Shown: positions 26,403-35,561 of the stretch, one piece after another
Numbering within the stretch: the first letter of the stretch is position 1
Layout: the number at the start of each line of letters is the position of its first letter
Translations under genes and position numbers: made by a program
Source of the DNA: Klebsiella grimontii
GTDB taxonomy: Bacteria; Pseudomonadota; Gammaproteobacteria; Enterobacterales; Enterobacteriaceae
Direction of reading: 5' to 3'
Assembly: GCF_900200035.1 (NCBI RefSeq)
Contig: NZ_FZTC01000034.1
Coordinates: 124,001 to 188,000 of the forward strand
Length of the DNA stretch: 64,000 nt
Notes under the pieces: generated by a model
What the model saw: the letters and a program-made list of their open reading frames with translations, nothing else
What the model was told of the DNA's origin: nothing
Databases searched by the model: none

Positions 26403-26549
26403 TTACTCCTTATAGCCGAGATGATGAGTCAGTTCAGCATTGAGCGCAGCTTCAGCACCAGACCAACTAGCGATTAACAAATTGATATTTAATAAGCTAT
26501 TATGTTTTACCCGTTCGTTAGCCAGTGCCTGCAACTGTTTCTCGTCCAT
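26403..26549 (-). pseudogene. IS256/Mutator-type transposase N-terminal fragment
   Basis: Reads MDEKQLQALANERVKH, then a disrupted stretch, then AALNAELTHHLGYKE. Both ends match the conserved N-terminus of IS256-family transposases. The middle is scrambled and the catalytic domain is absent. About 45 residues in all. Confidence 0.7.
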
Positions 26550-26648
26550 AAAATAACCTGCCTTTGATATTGGATTGAACATATCAAGACCAGACAACTA
26601 CACAAGTATGTACAGACTTTCAACACTCTGTGCCGCTGGACATTTCAT

Positions 26649-27035
26649 TTAAAGCCCCGCCTCCTGCCGCTGCTGAAAATATTCGCTGATGAGAAGTTCT
26701 GCGTCCGTTTCTTCCGCCAGGCAGCTATCATTGATGACCACTTTTTCCCTGCGTTTCTGGCCTTTGAATCTGAATGCCGCACCACCCTGTTGACTCAGCC
26801 CCATCCTTGTTTGCGCCGCCTTTGCCGCATTGAGGATTTCCCTCACGTTCAGCCTGTCCTTTACAACAGGCTGCGTTGCCGACAGACAACGCCTCCGCCG
26901 CCGCCTGACCCACTCACGCTGGGCATCTGACAGACCATACGACAACATCACCTCCAGCCACCTGTCTGCCGCCCGGCGCCACAGGCCTGACGCCTCAAGC
27001 TCCCGCGCCAGCACATCTTTAACCGCCGCTGACAT
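26649..27035 (-). CDS. PerC-family transcriptional regulator
   Basis: 128 residues. The N-terminal part has the PerC signature: KDVLARELEASGLWRRAAD followed by RWLEVML, then AQREWVRRRRRRCLS. A basic, Gln-rich C-terminal extension follows (MGLSQQGGAAFRFKGQKRRE). PerC-type proteins activate virulence and adhesin genes in pathogenic E. coli, and relatives are often next to fimbrial operons. It lies 265 bases after the operon 2 adhesin on the same strand, so it may be read as the last gene of that operon. A truncated paralog lies after operon 1. The downstream side is an insertion sequence graveyard. Confidence 0.72.
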   Translation of the reverse strand: MSAAVKDVLARELEASGLWRRAADRWLEVMLSYGLSDAQREWVRRRRRRCLSATQPVVKDRLNVREILNAAKAAQTRMGLSQQGGAAFRFKGQKRREKVVINDSCLAEETDAELLISEYFQQRQEAGL

Positions 27036-27300
27036 TTTCTCCCTTCCTTACAAATAAACCTGCCGCTTCCCCACTCACTCCCGGACAAGGGACAACGCCT
27101 TCTGCGTCGGTGACATTTTTTCTACCTGACCAGCGCAGGACAGCATTCAGTTAACGTTTACCCTGAAATAAAAATACCCTGATATCTAACGAAGATATAA
27201 CTGTTGCCATAAGTTATTTTGTGCCGGATACGATTCCCCGTAGCAGCCTCGGTTCAGATCAGATATCCCATATCTGTATTAAAACGAGGCCGTGTTTTAA

Positions 27301-28236
27301 TTAATCGAAGGATACAATCAACGTGCCTGTACAACTGAATGCTCCCAGAGTAGTAGGCGTAAATCTGGCAGTCATTATATTTGTTAAACTTTTCCCACCA
27401 CTGTTTCTGAGTAAATTCCCGGTGTCAGCATGGTGAATACCCAGTATAGTTCCATCAGTTAACTGCAATGTAGGTGACCAACTGTCACAAGGAGCCGAAA
27501 CATCCCAGGTTATTTTAGGGGCGAGCTGAAATTTCCGACCGCTAGGATAATAGGTTGTCATTTTGAAAGGGGACTCAAATGTAGTCATTAGTTTCCCTAC
27601 TATCGGAGACGGTTGTTCTATTGAAATGTTCAACGATGCAACGTCTACATATTTAGCAGTAAATTCACTAGTAACCTGTTCACCTGCCTGAGCACCGCTC
27701 AGTGAATAATACATAGGAACAGATGATGTTCCCGAGTATCTACACTTAACGTCGATGACATCACGGCCGTCATCACTTAGATTGGTGGTAATATAGCTTT
27801 CTTTAGCAAATATTTGGGGGCGTATTTGAGATAGTGAACCGCTAGGACTTAATACTTCAGTGATGTCAACGGATTCACCGCCGGAAACAAGGCGGTGTTT
27901 AATCTCAAAAAAATACCCATCCACATTCATACCACCAGGAATATAGGGTTCATCTTTAATCGTACAAACAGCATTGAGACCGGCAAGGTGCTCTGCGGTA
28001 CAGGCAGTTATTTTGAAAGATGATGCTCCAGGTGTGTAAGTTCCGCAACGTACTCCTGCTAGCGTCATATCAGATGACATTGTATCCCCAACATTGAGAC
28101 CCTTCAGCGAACTATTTCCATTTGAGTAGGAAAGATATGATACATACAATATGGGAGAGGCCGCTACTGCGGAAGCAGAGACCAGTAACATACAGATAAT
28201 CAAGGCATTGCGTACGCTATGTTGCAATAATCGCAT
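27301..28236 (-). CDS. fimbrial tip/adhesin-like subunit, operon 2
   Basis: 311 residues. Signal peptide ends SAVAAS. The C-terminal third ends GAFSCTGTLIVSFD, a pilin-type beta-zipper strand with a nearby Cys, so it should be chaperone-dependent. The N-terminal two-thirds contains two or three further Cys pairs (VRCGTYTPGASSFKITACTAE, LNAVCTIKD, VKCRYSG) and no recognised lectin family. It is shorter than the operon 1 adhesins and unlike them in sequence. ATG has GAGGGG upstream. It is the last structural gene of operon 2, about 260 bases after the pilin. Assignment as adhesin rests on position, length and C-terminus. Confidence 0.72.
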   Translation of the reverse strand: MRLLQHSVRNALIICMLLVSASAVAASPILYVSYLSYSNGNSSLKGLNVGDTMSSDMTLAGVRCGTYTPGASSFKITACTAEHLAGLNAVCTIKDEPYIPGGMNVDGYFFEIKHRLVSGGESVDITEVLSPSGSLSQIRPQIFAKESYITTNLSDDGRDVIDVKCRYSGTSSVPMYYSLSGAQAGEQVTSEFTAKYVDVASLNISIEQPSPIVGKLMTTFESPFKMTTYYPSGRKFQLAPKITWDVSAPCDSWSPTLQLTDGTILGIHHADTGNLLRNSGGKSLTNIMTARFTPTTLGAFSCTGTLIVSFD

Positions 28237-28496
28237 AGGCCCCTCAAGGCATTAAATTTATGTCCATTTCCATCGAAATATCTGCAGCCTGAAACCGTAG
28301 ACACTGTACTGATGGTTCTTAAAGTTAAAGGCCGACTTTATCCTTCACACCTGACGCAACCTCAGACAGCCAGAGTCTTTCTCTGACTGGCCGCCTGATG
28401 CGTTACAGGCGTCGGCCATTTTGTTTTTACTGTGGCAGTTGCCGGCAACAGGGCCATGCAGTTTCCTTCAGCCCCTGTTGCCGACAGACTCACCCG

Positions 28497-29063
28497 TTAC
28501 TGATAGGACACGAACAGAGTGCCGGTGGTGTTCAGTGAACCCAGACCCGGAGCTGCTGCCGTTGTTTTCACCACACGGGCCTGCAGTGTCAGGTCCTGAG
28601 CCGCTGGTGCAGACGGCGTCAGTGTGAACGTGGTGACGGCGGAGGTATCGTCACTCTTAAGATGTGTAGAGCCCTTCCAGACCTGAACACCCACACCGGT
28701 TGCATTACCTGCACCAGCCACGTTATCCAGCGCATTAACGGTATTGGTGGTCGTACCGCTAAACCACACCTTCACCGCTGAAGCCTGTGTCCCGCAGTTT
28801 GCAAAAGAGATTTTGAAATCCTTTGACATCGCAGATGTACCCGCAGCTGACCCTGCCCCAAAGTCAGAAGCCGAGATATTACCGAACGCCACGGTACCAC
28901 CGCCTGAGACAGTGGCGGTGTCGCAGGTATTATCTTTGATATCGCCCGTGAAGGTCACCGAAAGCGGAGTAGCGACAGATGCCGCCAGTACGCCCCATGA
29001 AGCCGCTGCCATTGATGCCGCAACCAGTCCTGCCATCAGTTTCCTGTTGAATGATGCTTTCAT
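28497..29063 (-). CDS. major fimbrial subunit (pilin), operon 2
   Basis: 188 residues from the ATG at 29063, placed 7 bases after GGAGAA. Signal peptide MKASFNRKLMAGLVAASMAA ends near LAAS-VATPLSVTFTGDI. The mature chain has the donor-strand region PLSVTFTGDIKDNTCDTA, the second Cys in ISFANCGTQ, and a C-terminus LNTTGTLFVSYQ. A type 1-family pilin. Unlike operon 1, it is encoded after the usher, with about 105 bases between. Confidence 0.92.
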   Translation of the reverse strand: MKASFNRKLMAGLVAASMAAASWGVLAASVATPLSVTFTGDIKDNTCDTATVSGGGTVAFGNISASDFGAGSAAGTSAMSKDFKISFANCGTQASAVKVWFSGTTTNTVNALDNVAGAGNATGVGVQVWKGSTHLKSDDTSAVTTFTLTPSAPAAQDLTLQARVVKTTAAAPGLGSLNTTGTLFVSYQ

Positions 29064-29169
29064 ATTAAAATTCTCCATTGTTGTTTATTAGTGACTTGCT
29101 TTTGCTTTACTTTGCTTGCTGATGGCCGTCCGTTCAGGACTGCCGGTTAACAGAAACCTCCGCGCATAA

Positions 29170-31917
29170 TTACCGCGCGCAGACTTCAGATATCTGTACA
29201 GGCGACTGCTGCATCTGCGCCTCCGTGAACCGATAACGCACCGTGCACTGCTGGTTCGCTCCCGCCCCCCACTGCGCTTTCAGCTCTCCCTCCGGAGCGA
29301 GGCCGGACAGGTACACCAGACCTTCATCACCGACAATGCCGCTGCTGGTCCCGACCGTCACCGTCGTGCCGAACGGCAGCGGTTTACCGTTATGTGTGAG
29401 GGTCATCAGAGTCCTGACACCCGTATGGGCTTTAAACTCCGCCCGGACCAGCGCGCCGCGTGTGGGGATGACACGCGTGGTGGTGGCATCCAGCTCCGTG
29501 TTTTCGCTCAGGTTGTCCGCGTCCAGCGAAATGGTGTTCTCCCGGTATTCCGTGCTGTAAGGCAGTAACGCATATCCCCGCCAGTCGGTACGTACCCCCG
29601 TACCGTTTCGGACCGGTACGCCGGCGGCCCCGGGAACCGCAACCAGAACGCTGGTCGTGCCCGGTGTCTGGCCCAGCGTCAGGCCGTTACGGTGCAATAC
29701 CGCGCCCCCGCTCAGACCGTAACTCAGCTGGCGGTAGCCCGGACTGTGGCTGTACCCCAGGGACGTGCTGCCGTAAGTACCGCGGTAATCCACGCTGGCA
29801 TTACCGCTGCCGCCGTGATTTCCACCATCGCCCTGCCGGGCATAACCTTCCTGGACGTTCCAGCTGAGTCGGGCATCGTCAAATACAGAGCCGCTCATAC
29901 CGGCCATGTAGCTGCTCCGCCCACCGCTGCTGTGACTCATATTTCCGGAAAGTCGGGTTCTGCTCGCCTGCGCGTTCTGACTGCCCGGCAACAGGGCGCT
30001 GAACGGCAGAGAGAAGGACAGGTAAACCATCCGGTCCGAATGCGGCTGGGTGCTGGCCTTGCTGTAACCCCATGACAGGTTCAGGTTTGCCTGCCCCAGC
30101 GAGGTGCTGTATCCCGCCGTCAGGGAATCCGTTGAATGGCTGCTGTTCCAGTAAGTCTGCCGGCTGCCGGTGATATACATCGAGCCCCATGACCCGAAAC
30201 GCTGGGAAATATTGCTCTGTATCCGGGTGCGCTTGCTGTTGTACAGGTTGTAGTAGTCCGTGTACGGACGCTGCTCCGGGCGACCATCCGCATCCAGGGT
30301 GTCGTAGTCATACAGCCAGCCGGACATCCCCTTCAGCGCGGTCTCATCCAGCGTGTGGAACCCCTTCGTCGAGTAGCGGTAACCCGCCAGGCGGAAGGTG
30401 GTGCCCAGTGAACTCATTGAGCGGGCGTACAGAAAACGCAACGACTGTCCCGAATGATGAGTACCATCAGCCAGTTCGCTGTTGGCATGAGTCAGGTCCG
30501 CCGATAATGCTCCCCAGCGCCCCAGGTTCACCCCTGCACCCAGCATTCCTGCACGGTATTTCTCTGCCCCCTGAAGGCCGCCATAGACCGTGGTGTTATA
30601 AGGCAGGCCCCACTGCAGGGTTCCCTCCGCAAAGGCCGGATTATCGTACTGGTCGCTGTTGCTGCGAAAACGCCCTGCCGCCACGCTGTAACGCATCCGG
30701 CCTTCACGCTGGAGCAGCGGGACAGAGGAGTACGGCACCGTAAACGTTCTGGCCGTGCCATCCGCTTCCGTCACCGTCACATCCAGGTCCCCCCCGCTGG
30801 AGACCGGATAAAGGTCATCAATAACAAAGGCGCCTGGCGGAACGTAGGTCTGGTAAACCAGGTTACCGTTCTGACGGATAGTCACCCGGGCGTTGCTGAA
30901 GGCTGCACCTTTCACTAGAGGAGCAAAACCGCGTATCGTGTCCGGATACATGCTGTCATCGGTGGTCAGCTTCACCCCACGGAAGGCAAACGCATCAAAC
31001 ATGTCACCGTCAGTAGAAGCTTCACCAAGTAACAATCTGCTGCGCAGAGGAATAATCGCCCGCTCTGCATAGGTGTTCAGTCGCTCCCATTTACTCCAGG
31101 TTTCGCCGCCACTGGTGGCGTAGCGACTCCATGTGCGGTTGTCCCGCAGGCGCCAGGGGCCGAGGTTGAGACCATTATCGAGATTCAGGTACAGGTTATT
31201 GCTGTTGCCGTAATCTCCGTTGCTGTGGCTGCCGTTCAGGTTGTAACCCAACAGCAGGGCATTAATACCGTCATCCCAGCGTTCCGGGGGTATCCACCCC
31301 TGTGGCCGGTTCTTCAGCATCGCCTGAGGGATACTGATATCAAGACGCATTGCGGTGAAGTCAAATGCCGTATAGGCCTGCGGAATATAACGTCCCGGAG
31401 AAATGCACAGGTCATCTGGCGCATTTGCCAGGGCAGGAATAGCATCTATCTTCAGTCCTGCGTCACGCCAGTCATCGGGGGTCAGGCAGGCCATCAAACC
31501 CGTTTTGTCCCGAATGTCCTGGCCTGAAACCAAATCTGAAGACACAACCGAAGACGGCTCATCTGCCTTAGCGATACTGCCTGCCATCGGCGTTTTTGCA
31601 GCAGGTACGGAATCGGCAGCGACAAACCGGACATTGCGGGAAGCCAGCCAGGTGCCGTTAAGGTACATCTCCACCTCATAGGTTCCCGGCATTTGCGTCC
31701 CTGCCGGCGTCAGGTACGACAGGTCTGCCACGCCGTCCTCCGCCCCGGAAATTAACCCCACGGGAAAGTACTCTTCGGCCTGTAACAGCGCCGGCAGTGC
31801 CAGCATCACCATGACAGCCAGCGGCCGCAGCCCATGCGAAAGAGACAAATGCCCTTTATCGCGATGGCGTGTTCGGCTGGCACCGTGGTTTATTTTCGCT
31901 TCCCTCATATCCTTCAT
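29170..31917 (-). CDS. outer-membrane fimbrial usher, operon 2
   Basis: About 915 residues from the ATG at 31917; an in-frame ATG at 32016 would add 33 residues before an already long basic leader. The mature N-terminus AEEYFPVGLISGAEDGVADLSYLTPAGTQMPG is the usher N-terminal domain. The barrel and plug include PPGAFVIDDLYPVSSGGDLD followed by VTVTEADGTARTFTVPYSSVP. The C-terminal PapC domain contains GTTVTVGTSSGIVGDEGLVYLSGL. Only modest similarity to usher 1, so the two operons are distinct families rather than a recent duplication. It follows the chaperone. Confidence 0.93.
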   Translation of the reverse strand: MKDMREAKINHGASRTRHRDKGHLSLSHGLRPLAVMVMLALPALLQAEEYFPVGLISGAEDGVADLSYLTPAGTQMPGTYEVEMYLNGTWLASRNVRFVAADSVPAAKTPMAGSIAKADEPSSVVSSDLVSGQDIRDKTGLMACLTPDDWRDAGLKIDAIPALANAPDDLCISPGRYIPQAYTAFDFTAMRLDISIPQAMLKNRPQGWIPPERWDDGINALLLGYNLNGSHSNGDYGNSNNLYLNLDNGLNLGPWRLRDNRTWSRYATSGGETWSKWERLNTYAERAIIPLRSRLLLGEASTDGDMFDAFAFRGVKLTTDDSMYPDTIRGFAPLVKGAAFSNARVTIRQNGNLVYQTYVPPGAFVIDDLYPVSSGGDLDVTVTEADGTARTFTVPYSSVPLLQREGRMRYSVAAGRFRSNSDQYDNPAFAEGTLQWGLPYNTTVYGGLQGAEKYRAGMLGAGVNLGRWGALSADLTHANSELADGTHHSGQSLRFLYARSMSSLGTTFRLAGYRYSTKGFHTLDETALKGMSGWLYDYDTLDADGRPEQRPYTDYYNLYNSKRTRIQSNISQRFGSWGSMYITGSRQTYWNSSHSTDSLTAGYSTSLGQANLNLSWGYSKASTQPHSDRMVYLSFSLPFSALLPGSQNAQASRTRLSGNMSHSSGGRSSYMAGMSGSVFDDARLSWNVQEGYARQGDGGNHGGSGNASVDYRGTYGSTSLGYSHSPGYRQLSYGLSGGAVLHRNGLTLGQTPGTTSVLVAVPGAAGVPVRNGTGVRTDWRGYALLPYSTEYRENTISLDADNLSENTELDATTTRVIPTRGALVRAEFKAHTGVRTLMTLTHNGKPLPFGTTVTVGTSSGIVGDEGLVYLSGLAPEGELKAQWGAGANQQCTVRYRFTEAQMQQSPVQISEVCAR

Positions 31918-32045
31918 TTCCCTGCCCCTGCTGTCTGTAGTCTGCTTTTTGTTGTTTTTATGGCATGTCCGGCCGTGTTCCGGCATTCCCCCAAAGGCGC
32001 TCCGCGGCATTTGCATGCCAGCCAGCGCGTAGCTTTTACTGCGCG

Positions 32046-32753
32046 CTACTGAATACTTTTTGTCAGTGCCGGCGTCAGGGCGCCGTGGTCATTAATGGTC
32101 CGGAAAGTGACGCTGCTGCCACTGCCAGCCGGCAGCGGTATGCTGGCTTTCCCTTTTGGCGAAACCATGACGTTTTCCAGTTTGTGGCTGCCGGCCTTGA
32201 TCTCCGTCAGCGTCAGGTAATAGGGGCCGGGGTTATTGATTTCCAGCGTCTTTCCGGACCGGCGAAAAGTCAGCTGCGCCGGTGCCTCACGGAGTTCAGG
32301 CTTCAGACCTGCCGGGCGAACAAACAGCTTGATACGGTTGGCGGCAGCCAGAATCAGCGAGTTCTTACCTTCCGTGTCTTTTTTGTCTACAGAGGGAATG
32401 GCCTTGACGATAAAGTAATAAAGCGTTTCCCTGTCCTTTGGCAGTTCACCGCCGGTATACATCACCCGCAGGTTATTACCGTCCTCAGGCTTGCTGACAT
32501 AAAGCGGTGGTGTCACCACAAAGTCTTTTGTTTTGCCGCCAGACGCCGCATCCACCCATGACTGCACCAGAAAGGTGTCCGTTCGGGAGTTATTACTCAG
32601 CAGCACGTTGACCTGCTTTGCTCCCTGCGGATATACAATACGCGTCCCCTGGATGGATATACCGCCCTCGGCAAATGCTGAAATTGAACACAGGCATAAT
32701 GATGCTGCCACAAATCCAGAGGAGAACACTTTATGAAGTTTTAATAATGTCAT
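32046..32753 (-). CDS. periplasmic fimbrial chaperone, operon 2
   Basis: 235 residues from the ATG at 32753 (MTLLKLHKVFSSG), giving a normal signal peptide ending SAFA-EGGISIQGTRIVYPQGAK; the longer reading to 32813 is unlikely. PapD-like fold with VNVLLSNNSRTDTFLVQSW, VVTPPLYVSKPEDGNNLRV, GGELPKDRETLYYFIVKAIP and AAANRIKLFVRPAGLKPE. First structural gene of operon 2, 29 bases ahead of the longest usher reading. Divergent from the operon 1 chaperone. Confidence 0.93.
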   Translation of the reverse strand: MTLLKLHKVFSSGFVAASLCLCSISAFAEGGISIQGTRIVYPQGAKQVNVLLSNNSRTDTFLVQSWVDAASGGKTKDFVVTPPLYVSKPEDGNNLRVMYTGGELPKDRETLYYFIVKAIPSVDKKDTEGKNSLILAAANRIKLFVRPAGLKPELREAPAQLTFRRSGKTLEINNPGPYYLTLTEIKAGSHKLENVMVSPKGKASIPLPAGSGSSVTFRTINDHGALTPALTKSIQ

Positions 32754-32900
32754 TTCATATTTCCATGTAAAAAACACATTCCAGACTCTGGCTGCGATAA
32801 ATGTCGGTGACAATTATCCGCACGGTAATCATGAACAGTATTATTTAACCTTAGCAAACGGCTAATGCCCGATAGCCAGAACAGTTAATGAAGTATGAGG

Positions 32901-33506
32901 CTAAATCTCTAGCCTTATTCTGGTACTTAATTTGTCAGTACTTTTATCCATATGAAGAATCTCATGGCAAAATATAGATGCAACAGATGAATTGCATTTC
33001 CCTAATCCAAATTGATGTAGCAAACGTCGCTTAACGGCATAAATGTATTTTTCACTCATCTGCATTCTGTCCGAGATATCAGGAAGAGAATACTCCTTGG
33101 CTAGCAAATCAAATATTTCCCTGGTCTGCCAAGGGATCTCATGTCTGTTGAATGCATGCCTCAAAATCCGTTTTAACAAGCTAATCAATTCCTTAGGCTG
33201 CGTGTTCCAGGCAATGATTTGAGGGAACATAGCATTACAAACAAAGGGTTTCATCCCGTTAAGTCTGACCATTATCACCAATCGGCAGGCCGACATGACA
33301 GGCAAGCGAATAAGCCTGCGGCGTAAATTGATATTACTAACATTCAACAATACTACATCTCCTGGCGCAGGATTTAGCTGATTTCGCTTTTCATCCCATT
33401 TGCTGACATTAAAAAATGTCACAGCCCCGACAGATGGTAAGTTCGCAGTAAAATTCTGCATACCCAGTAAAAAATAGGTATCATCAGACACAAGAAAAAT
33501 ATTCAT
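32901..33506 (-). CDS. LuxR-type HTH regulator (paralog 4 of 4), upstream of fimbrial operon 2
   Basis: 201 residues. N-terminus MNIFLVSDDTYFLLGMQNF; the phosphoacceptor position reads PAPGDVVLLNVSNIN, Asn instead of Asp. HTH: YSLPDISDRMQMSEKYIYAVKRRLLHQFGL, then the tail NSSVASIFCHEILHM. Ribosome site GGAGAG. It stands 150 bases upstream of chaperone 2, same strand, mirroring paralog 3 in operon 1. A TTTTAAACGATT-type palindrome lies 118 bases upstream of its start. AT-rich composition. Confidence 0.77.
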   Translation of the reverse strand: MNIFLVSDDTYFLLGMQNFTANLPSVGAVTFFNVSKWDEKRNQLNPAPGDVVLLNVSNINLRRRLIRLPVMSACRLVIMVRLNGMKPFVCNAMFPQIIAWNTQPKELISLLKRILRHAFNRHEIPWQTREIFDLLAKEYSLPDISDRMQMSEKYIYAVKRRLLHQFGLGKCNSSVASIFCHEILHMDKSTDKLSTRIRLEI

Positions 33507-34392
33507 TTATCGCTCTCCATGCTTCAGCTATCTAAACCACCACAGATAAATGAAATTTAAATATTAAATAATCCCGTTCATGATTTCGTGTCTCTATTCT
33601 TATCGAATGTAATAGTTATTGGCAATCGTTTTAAACGATTAAAAGGAATGCATTGATAGCAAATGGCTATTAATAATAAAAATGAAGAGATGTAAATTAA
33701 AAGGAAAACAGAAAACATTAGTTTTCTTGTGTAAATATATCTTAGAATCGCGAAACATCCTAACAGCAACACTTCTGGAAGAGAGAATTAATGCATGTCA
33801 GGTATAATGCGAAACATCTGAAATGGCATTCAGCGTGCACGCTATTTTTTATTAAAAAAATATGTCAGTACAGGTAAATCGACTGTGGTTAATTCTGAAG
33901 GAAAATTCTTAATACAAAAATGGCTTTTTTTGGTTACCTGGCCCACTCCATTCATTTTCTGACTGAAAAAAAGCAAAAAAATATGATTTAGATCAATTAT
34001 TGAAATGCGATAAACACCAGAAAACAACAGAAATCAGATGATTATTTACTAAAAGGGCACTACATCATGGGCTGTCCAGTGCCACTTTTGATCAGAACTT
34101 TCATTGTCATGCGATTTTGCTGAGTATGTGAACGTCCATAATGAATGATGTTGAAAGCACCGTTATCGACTTTTGTGAGGAGTGAATCAGCTTCGCAGCA
34201 CCAGGCCTTACGAAGGCCCACCTACGCGTATCATGCTAATAGTTTCACTGTTGAATACTTAAAACGAATTTATTCGGCACAACCTGCCCTGAAGGAAAAC
34301 AAGGACCTGTGAAAATGTTGCGCTATCAGGCGCTGTTATAGGAGGGCAGAGATGTCAATAAAACGCCCCCGGGCGGGAGCGCTGTGGTGTAA
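33507..34392. other. 886-base gene-free AT-rich stretch upstream of paralog 4
   Basis: No supported gene. Contains the 17-base palindrome at 33624-33640 and an FNR-like sequence (ATGATTTAGATCAA, near 33979-33992) of low weight. Sequence from about 34050 on looks like decayed mobile or coding DNA, but I recognise nothing. Confidence 0.4.
33624..33640. promoter_or_regulatory. 17-base palindrome AATCGTTTTAAACGATT
   Basis: Perfect AATCGTTT-T-AAACGATT palindrome, 118 bases upstream of LuxR-type paralog 4. Shares TTaAAACGAT with the inverted repeat upstream of paralog 3. Confidence 0.5.
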
Positions 34393-34862
34393 TTATGCGA
34401 CCTTTTTTCGCAGTGAATGCAGACGAAGCGACCAGTTACCGAGATAATGGCCTGGCGTCAGCAAGACGCGACGCCGTTCATCAGACAATGCATCGCCAAT
34501 AACGAGCTCATCGGCCAACCGCAGAGCAACGGCTTGATATAGGCCATCCCGGCAGCGTGATACATAATCTGCCTGATCCAAAACATCGGCAAAAGCCAAC
34601 ACCGTGCAACCCGCACCGTATGCTGATTCACAGGGGGTGATGAACTGACCTCAAGACTATCGCCCCGACCCAGCCGCATAGGTGCGCAAACACAGAGAAA
34701 ACATAGCCCACATGCCGGGCTGTTGGCCAACCAGCTCTTCTCAACATGCCAGTAGTAACGTGCAGGGAACCAGTCCGTTATCACATGGTCATAATCATCA
34801 AATTTGTATTCGTACGCATAAAGGCCACTCTCTGCATTTTTATGAGTGCTTCCCAAACACAT
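34393..34862 (-). pseudogene. broken gene, unrecognised
   Basis: Two minus-strand frames look like parts of one protein. 34458-34862 carries AYEYKFDDYDHVITDWFPAR and more up to about 34660. 34393-34660 in another frame carries GQFITPCESAYGAGC, then ADVLDQADYVSRCRDGLYQA and the end YLGNWSLRLHSLRKKVA. A frameshift near 34650-34690 separates them. I cannot name the family. Nearby insertion sequence debris suggests decay. Whether the two pieces were one gene is inference. Confidence 0.4.
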
Positions 34863-35039
34863 GATGGAGACTTAAAATCCATGCCCGCAGTACCGAAGGT
34901 GAGAATTCCGGATTGCGAATATCTTCCCCATTTGATTGAAAATGAATCTGCCCTGTCAATAATTGTCTCGAAAAGACCACTTTCTTCTTTTACCTTTTCC
35001 CCCTGACATCGAAGCATCCTTGAAGCATTATCATAGCGT

Positions 35040-35490
35040 TCTCCAGGCAGTAAGCCGTTTGATGGTTGAGAGACTCATTTGAAATACCGAATGTTTAACA
35101 CCATAAAACAGATATCTGTACTTCATTCTTAACCGACTAATCCCACATTGTTTCCCGCTGTCTCGCAAGTCGAGATGGATCTTGCGATAGCCATAAACGC
35201 AACCGGACTCCAGCCAGAACTGTTTGATTTGTCCTGTCAGCTACTCTTTGTTGATGGAAGAGTCCGGCCCGTATTTCTTTATCCAGGCATAAAGACTGTG
35301 GGTAGTGATATCGAGACGTTTTGCGACACTGGAAACAGAATGGCCACGATCAACAACCTGTTTGACTGCTTCAGTTTTAAACTCTTCAGGATAACGCTTA
35401 CTGCTCATGTGCACCTCTCTTTAAGCTATTTAAATGACTCTGAGGTGTCTGTTAAACCTGTGTCGATTCAATGTGTGGACCTGACTCCAC
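35040..35490 (-). pseudogene. IS3-family remnant (orfA with part of orfB)
   Basis: From the ATG at 35408 the minus strand reads MSSKRYPEEFKTEAVKQVVD, then RGHSVSSVAKRLDITTHSLY and AWIKKYGPDSSINKE, then a stop at 35241. This is the HTH protein OrfA of the IS3 family, cut short. Just beyond, in a frame reading GQIKQFWLESGCVYGYRKIH, is a piece of OrfB, so an internal deletion fused the two. The sequence past 35408 probably includes the element's left end. Inactive. Confidence 0.78.
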
Positions 35491-35561
35491 AAATAACGAA
35501 ACCATAGGCCATTTCAACTCCGGCTTTCCGTGGCAACCCACCCGTAGCCAGCATGCTCCAC

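Noticed and set aside
33979..33992. FNR-like sequence ATGATTTAGATCAA
   Set aside because: One mismatch in a short motif within AT-rich DNA, nearly 500 bases from the nearest start codon; likely chance.
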